This document shows, piece after piece, positions 13,310 to 20,422 of a DNA stretch of 26,228 nucleotides. Positions within the stretch are counted from its first letter, which is position 1. Every line of letters starts with the position of its first letter. The stretch comes from a virus. The position numbers were made by a program, and so were the translations under genes. The DNA is taken from positions 1-26,228 of IMG/VR virus record IMGVR_UViG_3300037010_000905; one strand, written 5' to 3'. The notes under the pieces were generated by a model that saw only the letters and a program-made list of their open reading frames with translations, made no database searches and was not told the DNA's origin.

Positions 13310-15165
13310 GTATTCCTAACCCATGGATCCTTGACTTTGAGACTGAGGCCATTGGGGGCAGGCCTGACTATCCGCCTGTTCCTGTAAGCTTCAGCATCCA
13401 GAGCCCAAGAGACGAAGTTCAACGGTTCTACGCCTGGGGCCACCCCACGGAGAACAACTGCACCTATGATGAAGCTGTCGCCGTTCTCCATGAGTGCTGG
13501 GATAGCGGAGAGCCGATTCTGTTCCACAACATGAAGTTTGACATAGATGTCGCTCAGCATCACATGGGGTGCGGTGATATTGAATGGCAGCGCGTTCATG
13601 ACACCATGTTCCTTCTATTCCTGATGGATCCCCATGCGCGGCTTCTGTCATTGAAGCCAAGCGCCGAGAAACTTCTGAATATGCCTCCTGATGAACAGGA
13701 CGCTGTTCGTGATTGGCTAGTCGCTAACGGGGTGTGCAATGACACAAAGGGGTGGGGAGCGTTCATATGCAAGGCCCCTGGATCACTTGTCGGAACTTAC
13801 GCCGAGGGCGATGTTATCCGGACCAAACTTCTTTTCGAGCTACTCTACCCACAGGTGGTGGAAGCTGGAATGCTTTCGGCTTACGACCGAGAGCGAGAGC
13901 TTATGTTCATTCTGCTCCAGAATGAACGCGAGGGTGTCCGAGTTGATCTGAAACTTTTGAAGAAAGACCTGGCCATTTACGAAGCTGCTATGGGAAAAGT
14001 GGAGGCTTGGGTCCGAGAGCGCTTGGGCGTGGCGGAACTGAACTTGGACGCTGCGGCGCAAGTAGCTAATGCCCTAGACGCGAGTGGTGTAGTCACACAG
14101 TGGCATCTTACGAAGACCGGCAAGCGCTCCACAGCCAAAGATAAGATGACCCCCGACATGTTCACAGACGAGCGGGTTAGTCAGGCGCTGGGCTATCGGA
14201 GCCGGCTCTCCACCCTGCTCGGCACCTTCATGCGAAATTGGTATGATGTTGCCGTGAGATCAAACGGAATCATCTATACCAACTGGAGCCAAGTTCGCCA
14301 ACCCGGTTCCGGAGATGGAAGCAAGGGGGCGAGAACTGGCCGTATGTCAAGCAGCCCGCCGTTCATGAACATTGCCAAAGACCTAGAAGAAAAGAGCGAC
14401 GGGTATGTCCACCCTGCGTTCTTGGATGTTCCAGAACTCCCAGCCATTCGCAAATACATTCTTCCTGACCATCCAGGAGATCTCATTCTACACCGAGATT
14501 ATAGTCAGCAGGAGCTACGAGTGCTGGCGCATATGGAAGATGGGGACTTCATGGCCGCGTATGTAGCGAACCCAGCCATGGATGTTCATGAGTATGTCAG
14601 GCAAGAAATCAAGCGCCTTACGGGGGTGGAATACACCCGGTCGCAGGTGAAGCAGGTGAACTTTGGTATCATCTATGGTATGGGCTATGGAGCCTTGGCC
14701 AAGAAACTTGACAGCACAGTAGATGTCGCCAAGGACATCAAGACTGCACAGCGACGGGTTCTTCCAGGGGTGGCATCTTTGGAGAAGTCAATTAAGAAAA
14801 TCGGCGGTTCCGGAGGTTTCATCACTACCTGGGGCGGTCGGCGCTACTTCGTGGAGGAGCCCAAGATCGTAAAGGGCGCAGCAATGTCGTTTGAGTATAA
14901 GTTGCTCAACTACCTTATTCAAGGTAGCGCGGCGGATATCACAAAACAGGCTCTGATCAACTACCACAAAATGAAAAAGCATGGACGATTCCTTATCACG
15001 GTTCATGACGAAATCAACATCTCCGTTCCTAAAGAATACGCCGATGAGGAAATGGAAATTCTCAAGAAAGCCATGAACTCCGTGCCACTTGATGTTCCCC
15101 TGCTATCTGATGGTAAAGTCGGGCCTAACTGGGGAAATATGAAGAAGTTCGTGGACAAAGAATAG
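13306..15165 (+). CDS. Family A DNA polymerase with 3'-5' exonuclease domain
   Basis: This 619-residue replicative polymerase starts at GTG 13306 (GTGA overlap). The exonuclease domain (1-185) has all three motifs: D10-x-E12 (LDFETE), N75 and D79 (FHNMKFDID), Y165 and D169 (YAEGD). The polymerase domain (about 200-619) has motif A DYSQQELR (398-405), motif B R445, K449, F453 and Y457 (VKQVNFGIIYG), and motif C VHDE (566-569). The TGRMSSS thumb/palm segment is present. No 5' nuclease domain is present, as is usual for phage PolA enzymes. Phe at 453 matches E. coli Phe762, which disfavours dideoxynucleotides. Identification is firm. Confidence 0.97.
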   Translation: MSIPNPWILDFETEAIGGRPDYPPVPVSFSIQSPRDEVQRFYAWGHPTENNCTYDEAVAVLHECWDSGEPILFHNMKFDIDVAQHHMGCGDIEWQRVHDTMFLLFLMDPHARLLSLKPSAEKLLNMPPDEQDAVRDWLVANGVCNDTKGWGAFICKAPGSLVGTYAEGDVIRTKLLFELLYPQVVEAGMLSAYDRERELMFILLQNEREGVRVDLKLLKKDLAIYEAAMGKVEAWVRERLGVAELNLDAAAQVANALDASGVVTQWHLTKTGKRSTAKDKMTPDMFTDERVSQALGYRSRLSTLLGTFMRNWYDVAVRSNGIIYTNWSQVRQPGSGDGSKGARTGRMSSSPPFMNIAKDLEEKSDGYVHPAFLDVPELPAIRKYILPDHPGDLILHRDYSQQELRVLAHMEDGDFMAAYVANPAMDVHEYVRQEIKRLTGVEYTRSQVKQVNFGIIYGMGYGALAKKLDSTVDVAKDIKTAQRRVLPGVASLEKSIKKIGGSGGFITTWGGRRYFVEEPKIVKGAAMSFEYKLLNYLIQGSAADITKQALINYHKMKKHGRFLITVHDEINISVPKEYADEEMEILKKAMNSVPLDVPLLSDGKVGPNWGNMKKFVDKE

Positions 15166-15201
15166 GCTGTCCAGAAGTAAGCTCAATTGAAAGGAGAAGT
15201 G

Positions 15202-15873
15202 ATGGCCCGAGAAAAAGCGGAACAGATCACAGCATGGTCGTTCTCGCGCTACAAGGCATATGAGGCCTGCCCCTTCAAGGCAAAGCTGGCCTTTATCAAT
15301 AAGATGAAAGAACCCCCCAACACAGCCATGGATCGTGGTATCAGAATTCACAGTTTGGCGGAGGCTTTCGTCAACGCCAAGGAAGGAACACCATGCCCCC
15401 CTGAGCTGGAACTCTTTGAAGAAGATTTCCTAGAGGCTCGCAAAATGCACCCGGTGGTTGAATGCGAGTGGGCCTTCACCAGTGTCTGGGAACCGACAAG
15501 CTGGTTCGGCAAAGATGCGTGGTGCCGGGTCAAGACTGATCTCACCTACACGAATGGTAACGAACTTATCGTCGTGGACCATAAGACCGGAAAGCGCAAT
15601 GAAGATCACAAAGAGCAGCTGTCGCTATACGCTCTGGCGGGGTTCATCATTAACCCCGACATCGATGTCGTTAGGGGTGCTCTTTGGTATCTGGATCAAG
15701 GATCCCCGATCGTTGATCAAGTCTACTCGCGGAACCAAATGGGTGAACTGGCCGATGCGTGGGAAGAAAAGACACGCCCCATGTTGAACGACACGATCTT
15801 CGCTCCAAAGCCCGGGAACGCCTGCCGCTGGTGTCACTGGAAGAAGAGTAACGGCGGACCCTGCAAGTTTTAG
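15202..15873 (+). CDS. RecB/Cas4-like PD-(D/E)xK exonuclease with four cysteines
   Basis: This is a 223-residue product. ATG 15202 follows AAAGGAG by five bases; an in-frame TTG at 15187 is rejected. It has the RecB-family fold: SFSRYKAYEACPFK (N-terminal), H50 in RGIRIHSLAEAF, D113 in VKTDLT, D126-x-K128 in VVDHKTGK, and Q139 in EQLSLYA. C23 with C208, C211 and C221 match the iron-sulfur site of Cas4/AddB-type nucleases. Such phage nucleases resect DNA ends for recombination. It follows the polymerase by 36 bases and precedes another nuclease gene. There are no cas neighbours and no CRISPR array, so a replication role is more likely than an adaptation role. Confidence 0.9.
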   Translation: MAREKAEQITAWSFSRYKAYEACPFKAKLAFINKMKEPPNTAMDRGIRIHSLAEAFVNAKEGTPCPPELELFEEDFLEARKMHPVVECEWAFTSVWEPTSWFGKDAWCRVKTDLTYTNGNELIVVDHKTGKRNEDHKEQLSLYALAGFIINPDIDVVRGALWYLDQGSPIVDQVYSRNQMGELADAWEEKTRPMLNDTIFAPKPGNACRWCHWKKSNGGPCKF

Positions 15874-15882
15874 AGGTGGAAC

Positions 15883-16356
15883 ATGCTGCTACAAAAGATT
15901 AACGAAGAGCGAAGTTACTCGTGCTGCGAAGTGATGCAACCCCCCGGCCACTACAGAGTTGATGTCGCCATCGCGCCCCGGATCAAGAATCTACCCCAAC
16001 CTGTGACAATGCACGTCTATAAGTGCCACAAGTGCTACCGTAAGATGCTGACGGAACACGACTTAAAGGTCTTAGAAGTGAATGGCGTGCAGGGACCGAC
16101 AGTGGTGTGGGCCAGGCACCACGGCATCAGAGCTACTAAGCTCCAAGGGCCTGGCAATCGTTCACTTCCTGACTACGAGTTTTGGATCAAAGGCGGAAGG
16201 CCAAAACTGATGGAGTTCAAACGCCCCGGAGAACTTCCAACTGCGCTTCAGGAAGACACCATTGCGAAGTTTGCTGCGGATGGCTACGTGGTTGAAATAC
16301 ATGATGACAAGTACTCTGCCATCGCTTCTCTGCAAAGGTCACTAGATGCTCGTTGA
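15883..16356 (+). CDS. VRR-NUC domain nuclease
   Basis: This 157-residue product starts at ATG 15883, nine bases after the previous stop. Residues 75-157 form the VRR-NUC domain of the PD-(D/E)xK group: G81-x-x-A-x-KL, PD (96-97) in SLPDYEF, E111-F-K113 in MEFKRPGE, Q123, then GYVVEIHDD. Residues 1-60 carry a separate part with CC (14-15) and CHKC (48-51), a probable zinc site. VRR-NUC proteins cut flaps or junctions and, in phages, often stand next to an SNF2-type helicase, as here: the next gene starts 11 bases before this one ends. Confidence 0.85.
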   Translation: MLLQKINEERSYSCCEVMQPPGHYRVDVAIAPRIKNLPQPVTMHVYKCHKCYRKMLTEHDLKVLEVNGVQGPTVVWARHHGIRATKLQGPGNRSLPDYEFWIKGGRPKLMEFKRPGELPTALQEDTIAKFAADGYVVEIHDDKYSAIASLQRSLDAR

Positions 16357-17821
16357 AACCGCCCGCCCCGCAGTTCCCTGGGTTCCTCACAATTACCAGA
16401 AGAATGTGATGAAGTTCATGTTAGAGAACTCGGCGGCGGGGCTGTTTCTGGACCCCGGACTGGGGAAAACATCATGCACCTTTGGGACGCTGAAAGTTCT
16501 TAAAGCAAAGGGCATGATGAAAGCCGCTTTGGTCATTGCACCACTACGAGTCTGCTACGCAGTATGGCCACGTGAGGCCGAAAAGTGGAGAGACTTTAAT
16601 GACATGAAGGTGGTAGTGCTGCATGGAAAAGACAAAGAAACCAACCTCTCAATTAAAGCGGACATATATGTCATTAACCCGGAAGGGCTGGAGTGGCTAT
16701 TCTCTGATCTGCGCTTTAAGAAATTGGCCCCAGATATTTTGGTGATTGACGAGAGTAGTCGGTTCAAGCACACCCAGACCAAGCGCTTCAAGTTTCTCAA
16801 ACCCTGGCTGAAAACATTCCGAAGGCGCTATATTCTTACTGGAACACCCGCCCCCAATGGACTACTGGATCTATTTGGGCAGATCTATATCCTAGATCTA
16901 GGAAAGTCCTTTGGTCCCTACATTACGAAGTTCAAGAACGACTTCTTTGATCCTTCGGGGTTTGGGGGTTTCACTTGGCGACCGAAGCCCAATACAGCAG
17001 AGCGCATCAACGAACTGCTCAAGCCGCTAACCATTCGGCTTGAGGATAAGGACTACTTAGAAATTCCGCAGATTGTGACTAGCCCAGAAACAGACATTAT
17101 CATTGACCTGCCTGACGAAGCTCGGAAAATCTATCATGACCTGGAAAAGGAAATGATAGCCAAGCTATCCGAGACCGAAGTTCTGACAGCATTGAGCGCG
17201 GCAACCGCAAGTATGAAATGCAGACAACTCGCGAATGGCTGCGTCTACAGACAACTAGAATACGCGCCTGCTATGAAGGAGGATAGGTGGCACTATGTCC
17301 ATGATGAAAAGATTAGGGCGCTTGAAGATTTTGTTAGTGAGCTTAATGGAAAACCTCTGCTTGTTGCCTACGAGTTCGTTCATGACATGGAAAGGATTCG
17401 TAAGGCGTTTCCAACCGCGACGTTCGTTGCAGACATCTCGGCATCCAAATTCGCTGATGTTGAGCGTAGATGGAACGCAGGGGAAATTGAAATGCTGGTG
17501 GGGCACCCCGCCTCAATTGGTCACGGACTCAATCTGCAGGAAAGCGGAAACCACATCATCTTCTATGGCCCCACCTGGGATCTGGAGTTATACGACCAGT
17601 TCATTAAGCGCATCCTGCGACAAGGTAACAAGAGTTCCCACGTCTTCGTGTATCATATCCTAGCAAGAAATACCGTGGATTTCGCTGTGATGCGAGCGCT
17701 GCGGGGAAAGGCAAAGGTTCAGAGCAGCCTACTTGCGTCGCTTAAGGACTACGCATCTGAAGTTGAGTTCAATCCAACCGGAAGCGAAGCGGCGCGTGCG
17801 ATCATGAAAAATCTAATTTAG
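16346..17821 (+). CDS. SNF2-type superfamily 2 helicase
   Basis: This 491-residue protein starts at ATG 16346, overlapping the VRR-NUC gene by 11 bases. Two RecA-like domains are visible. The first has the Q-like motif HNYQKNVM (15-22), Walker A LDPGLGKT (35-42), motif Ia APLRV, motif II DESS (135-138) and motif III LTGTPAPN (164-171). The second has the motif IV-V region GHPASIGHGLNLQ and motif VI QFIKRILRQG (both near residues 390-430). The DESS box and GTPAPN place it among Swi2/Snf2 proteins. It would translocate on duplex DNA, remodelling forks or recombination intermediates together with the coupled nuclease. Assignment is firm; the exact role is inferred. Confidence 0.93.
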   Translation: MLVETARPAVPWVPHNYQKNVMKFMLENSAAGLFLDPGLGKTSCTFGTLKVLKAKGMMKAALVIAPLRVCYAVWPREAEKWRDFNDMKVVVLHGKDKETNLSIKADIYVINPEGLEWLFSDLRFKKLAPDILVIDESSRFKHTQTKRFKFLKPWLKTFRRRYILTGTPAPNGLLDLFGQIYILDLGKSFGPYITKFKNDFFDPSGFGGFTWRPKPNTAERINELLKPLTIRLEDKDYLEIPQIVTSPETDIIIDLPDEARKIYHDLEKEMIAKLSETEVLTALSAATASMKCRQLANGCVYRQLEYAPAMKEDRWHYVHDEKIRALEDFVSELNGKPLLVAYEFVHDMERIRKAFPTATFVADISASKFADVERRWNAGEIEMLVGHPASIGHGLNLQESGNHIIFYGPTWDLELYDQFIKRILRQGNKSSHVFVYHILARNTVDFAVMRALRGKAKVQSSLLASLKDYASEVEFNPTGSEAARAIMKNLI

Positions 17822-17841
17822 CATTTTGTTCCTCACCCCCC

Positions 17842-17870
17842 TTGCGCTTGACCGATGGAAGTGCTAACCT
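17842..17870 (+). promoter_or_regulatory. Promoter of the 17903 gene
   Basis: CCCTTGCGC (-35 TTGCGC, 17842-17847), 17 bases, then TAACCT (17865-17870). It is the closest match to the promoter at 6898-6926. Expected transcription start is near 17877. That makes the ATG at 17855 unusable and points to GTG 17903 or the internal ATG 18179 as the start. Confidence 0.6.
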
Positions 17871-17902
17871 TGGTTTGCGCTACTTTTCTGAACGGGTTCC
17901 AA

Positions 17903-18550
17903 GTGACTGAAACTTACCAACTCCGCTGTGATCTACACCGCCACATCGCCTTATTTATCGGAACCAGTGGCAATCAAGCCTTTTACATCGCCAAAGAGAA
18001 ATCTAAGGTTGATGTGCTTAAGACCAACCGTGCAGCCTTTGACAAGGAATACTGCATGGAGGTTACCGAGTATTCATTAGCGGACTTCGCTAACCGAACG
18101 CTCAAATTAAAAGAACTAGGGGTGCAAATCACCTCTCGGGCTGCGGCCCATCTCAACACCATCTCAAAGGAGCCACTCATGGCCAAGGTCCAGAAGATCC
18201 AGGAACCCGCGTCGGAAACCCCGGTCGTCCCCGCTGCCAAGCCTGTGAAGGAACCCAAGACTCCTAAGGAGCCCAAGGCCCCCAAGCTCAACGAAGACGG
18301 CACCATCATCGAGCCCACCCCGCGCAACCGCCGGGAAAAGATCGATGGTGACCGAAAGATCAAGGTGGTGGGTGTGAACCCTGCACGACTCGGGACCACG
18401 CGCCATGCCATCGTGGAGTTCATTCTCGGTGCCCGGACCGTGGCCGAGGCGCTGGATAACAGCGTGGTTCGCAAGGATGGCACCGAGTACCGGATCGGTA
18501 TGCCCGACATCTACTTCGCTCTGGAAAACAAGCTGATCGAGCTCATCTAG
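17903..18550 (+). CDS. Two-part basic protein; C-terminal domain shared with the 2660-3073 product
   Basis: This 215-residue product is given from GTG 17903, the first start after the predicted transcription start. The frame is open back to ATG 17855. Residues 1-92 form a separate alpha/beta part of ordinary composition (VTETYQLRCDLHRH, TLKLKELGVQ). From the internal Met (18179) the protein changes to Pro/Lys/Glu-rich sequence (EPKTPKEPKAPKL), then a C-terminal domain. There, G-x-x-RHAIVEFIL, TVAEAL, YRIGMPDIYFA and NKLIEL align with the end of the 2660-3073 product. Codon use shifts to strong G/C endings at the same point. Either a long fused protein or a short form from 18179, or both, may be made. 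Function is unknown; nucleic-acid binding is plausible. Confidence 0.7.
   Translation: MTETYQLRCDLHRHIALFIGTSGNQAFYIAKEKSKVDVLKTNRAAFDKEYCMEVTEYSLADFANRTLKLKELGVQITSRAAAHLNTISKEPLMAKVQKIQEPASETPVVPAAKPVKEPKTPKEPKAPKLNEDGTIIEPTPRNRREKIDGDRKIKVVGVNPARLGTTRHAIVEFILGARTVAEALDNSVVRKDGTEYRIGMPDIYFALENKLIELI
18166..18181 (+). promoter_or_regulatory. Strong internal ribosome binding site and ATG inside the 17903 gene
   Basis: AAAGGAG (18166-18172) lies six bases before an in-frame ATG GCC at 18179. This is a near copy of the AAGGAG-six-ATG GCT start of the paralogous gene at 2660. It would give a 123-residue protein with the same architecture as the 2660-3073 product. It is much stronger than any site before GTG 17903. 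Confidence 0.65.
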
Positions 18551-18570
18551 CCGTCGGCCCCCATAATACG

Positions 18571-18600
18571 CCCCGACTGTGGTTTAGTCCGCAGCCGGGG
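18571..18600 (+). terminator. Hairpin between the 17903 gene and the modification cluster
   Basis: CCCCGACTGTGG pairs with CCGCAGCCGGGG (12 pairs, one A-C mismatch, one T-G) around a TTTAGT loop. It starts 20 bases after the stop at 18550 and has no T-run. It may be a partial terminator or an mRNA 3'-end stabiliser. No promoter of the local class is seen between it and ATG 18621, so downstream genes may depend on read-through. Confidence 0.45.
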
Positions 18601-18620
18601 CGAAGTTCTCTGGAGTGTCA

Positions 18621-19577
18621 ATGAAAACTGTGGTGTTCAGTTTCAACCCCCCCACACCCGACGGCTCGCTGGCAAATGCACGAACTGCGACTTTTATTGC
18701 CGACACGCTCGATGTTCCACTTATCTGTGATAAGAATATTGCGGATGTTGAGGCCGATGTCCTCATTCTTGTGGCGGGTGTTTTCATGTATTGTCGTTGT
18801 CTGCCGGAAGTTGGCGCCGCTGTAGAAAAAGCCAAGCGCGTCGTCTGGGCACAGAATGACTACACCATCAAGCCCCCGCTTGCAGACGGAACTGCCGAAA
18901 GTCCTTTCAGAAAAGCATTCAGGAACCGTAGGTCTGCGGGGTTGCCCGATGTTGATTTCTGGTCTACTATGCGCAAAGCTGGCGAGAAAACGCCGTTCAG
19001 TGCATGGGTGAACTGGAATCAGATGGCGTATGAAAACGCCATTAGCGACGAAGCTTTTGAGCTGAATCGTGAACATGCCGTTGAGTCGTTCATCTACTAT
19101 GGGGCGGATAGGCTGGGGCGCAAGGACTACTTTGACTGGTATTTCAATGGACAGAAGGCTCCATTGACTATCAGTTCTTTTAGCAAGTCAATGTCTCGCT
19201 ACGAAGACGACGCAGATATTATTCCTGCGTTCAAGCGCACGGAGTTCTTTGACCGATTGGGCCAGTATTCCGCCGGGCTATACCTGGAGGACAAACGCTC
19301 GCACGCCGAGTTCACCAGCCCTGCCACGCGGTTTTATGAGATGCTCCGCGTAGGCGTTGCCATGTTCTTTCAGCCACAGTCGGTGCCCATGTTAGCGAAG
19401 GCTGGGTTCGATGTTGCGCCCTTTGTGGCCACACCGGGGCAGCTACCAGACGCACTCAGCAGGGCCACAGAGGTAGCTCGCCAGCAAAGGGCGCTATGGG
19501 GTGGCAGGCCCTACATTCAGCACCTAAAGGAACAGCTTTTGCGAGAGCACGCACGCATCCAGGAGGGTGTCAAATGA
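18621..19577 (+). CDS. Putative glycosyltransferase-like protein (GT-B style)
   Basis: This is a 318-residue product. ATG 18621 is preceded by TGGAG; an in-frame GTG at 18615 adds two residues. The N-terminal half has Rossmann-like strands (KTVVFSFNPP, ADVLILVAGVF, KRVVWAQNDYT). The C-terminal half has a segment typical of GT-B nucleotide-sugar transferases: YSAGLYLEDKR, SPATRFYEMLRVGVAMFFQP, then a Gly/Pro loop. In the first half NxxTP-like sugar-donor loops are not obvious. It overlaps the next gene, of the thymine hypermodification family, by four bases. A role in adding a group to modified DNA bases is therefore likely. The donor and the reaction cannot be read; the glycosyltransferase call itself is moderate. 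Confidence 0.5.
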   Translation: MKTVVFSFNPPTPDGSLANARTATFIADTLDVPLICDKNIADVEADVLILVAGVFMYCRCLPEVGAAVEKAKRVVWAQNDYTIKPPLADGTAESPFRKAFRNRRSAGLPDVDFWSTMRKAGEKTPFSAWVNWNQMAYENAISDEAFELNREHAVESFIYYGADRLGRKDYFDWYFNGQKAPLTISSFSKSMSRYEDDADIIPAFKRTEFFDRLGQYSAGLYLEDKRSHAEFTSPATRFYEMLRVGVAMFFQPQSVPMLAKAGFDVAPFVATPGQLPDALSRATEVARQQRALWGGRPYIQHLKEQLLREHARIQEGVK

Positions 19578-20419
19578 GTAATCCTATGCGCGTAGACGAC
19601 CTGTGCTACTGGATCAAAGAGCGCCATTCCATCTACACCAAGAAGCAAGCCGGAGAACCGAAACCTTGGACCCAGGATCCAATCCTGCAAAGTTATCGGT
19701 TCTGCAATGTTTATAGAAATCTCGATACAGTGACAGAATGGATCCACACAAACTGGATGAACCGCAACGATCCTAATATGTTCGTGGCCATGACCATCGC
19801 ACGCTTCGTGAACTGGCCAGACACCCTTGAAGAAATGGGGTTTCCGTTGCCGTGGAATCCAGAGCGTTTTATATCCGTCATGCATGATCGCCGAAACAGG
19901 AATGAAAAGGTTTATAGTGGAGCCTACATTGTGTCCACCAATGGCCGAGCCATGGACAAGGCCGAGTATCTCGCCTTCTTCGTCATCCAGCCCATCTGGG
20001 ACAACCGCATTGATGTTCGCCCAAAGAAGGGGGACACTCTTGAGTCCTTCTACCAGCGGCTTATCAAATTCGATGGGCTGGGTAGCTTCATGGCCGGGCA
20101 GGTGATCGCCGATCTGAAGTACGACATGTTCAGCCCATTGTCAGAAGCAAGCGATGAATTCAGCTGGGCGACCAGTGGGCCTGGGAGTCGGAGAGGTATG
20201 AACATTGTGATCAATAAACCCCCCGAATCTCCTATTACTGAAAGGGTGTGGCGAGGGAACCTGGCAATCCTTCATCAAGCCGTTCAGGACAGACTCGCCC
20301 CCTTGGGTATGCCGCCACTCTCCGCACAAGACTTACAAAATTGCTTGTGTGAGTTCTCGAAATACACCAAGGTAGTCACCGGGACCGGCACACCCCGTTC
20401 CGGGTACCCAGGGAGGTGA
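19574..20419 (+). CDS. Thymine hypermodification protein (aGPT-Pplase / 5-hmdU DNA kinase helical family)
   Basis: This 281-residue product starts at ATG 19574 with AGGAGGG six bases upstream. It shows the conserved line of this family: PWTQDPILQSYRFCNVYR (31-48), a helix-hairpin-helix-like FDGLGSFMAGQVIADL (166-181), W199-to-GPGS (202-205) and RGMN, and the closing DLQNCLCEFSKY (253-264). The family was predicted from DNA-glycosylase-like helical folds and linked by genome context to phages that carry hypermodified 5-hydroxymethyluracil. It is expected to act on already polymerised DNA bearing hydroxymethyluracil. The neighbouring thymidylate synthase-family gene fits exactly. I do not see a separate P-loop kinase domain. 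Family assignment is good; the precise reaction is uncertain. Confidence 0.8.
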   Translation: MSNPMRVDDLCYWIKERHSIYTKKQAGEPKPWTQDPILQSYRFCNVYRNLDTVTEWIHTNWMNRNDPNMFVAMTIARFVNWPDTLEEMGFPLPWNPERFISVMHDRRNRNEKVYSGAYIVSTNGRAMDKAEYLAFFVIQPIWDNRIDVRPKKGDTLESFYQRLIKFDGLGSFMAGQVIADLKYDMFSPLSEASDEFSWATSGPGSRRGMNIVINKPPESPITERVWRGNLAILHQAVQDRLAPLGMPPLSAQDLQNCLCEFSKYTKVVTGTGTPRSGYPGR

Positions 20420-20422
20420 ATA

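Noticed and set aside
15202-15873. Cas4 of a CRISPR adaptation module
   Set aside because: No cas1, cas2 or array is nearby, and the gene is coupled to phage replication genes, so a RecB-type phage nuclease is the simpler reading.
17983-18510. 175-residue frame on the - strand opposite the 17903 gene
   Set aside because: Its Ser/Ala/Gly-rich sequence mirrors the Pro/Lys-rich coding strand, and no start signal is seen.
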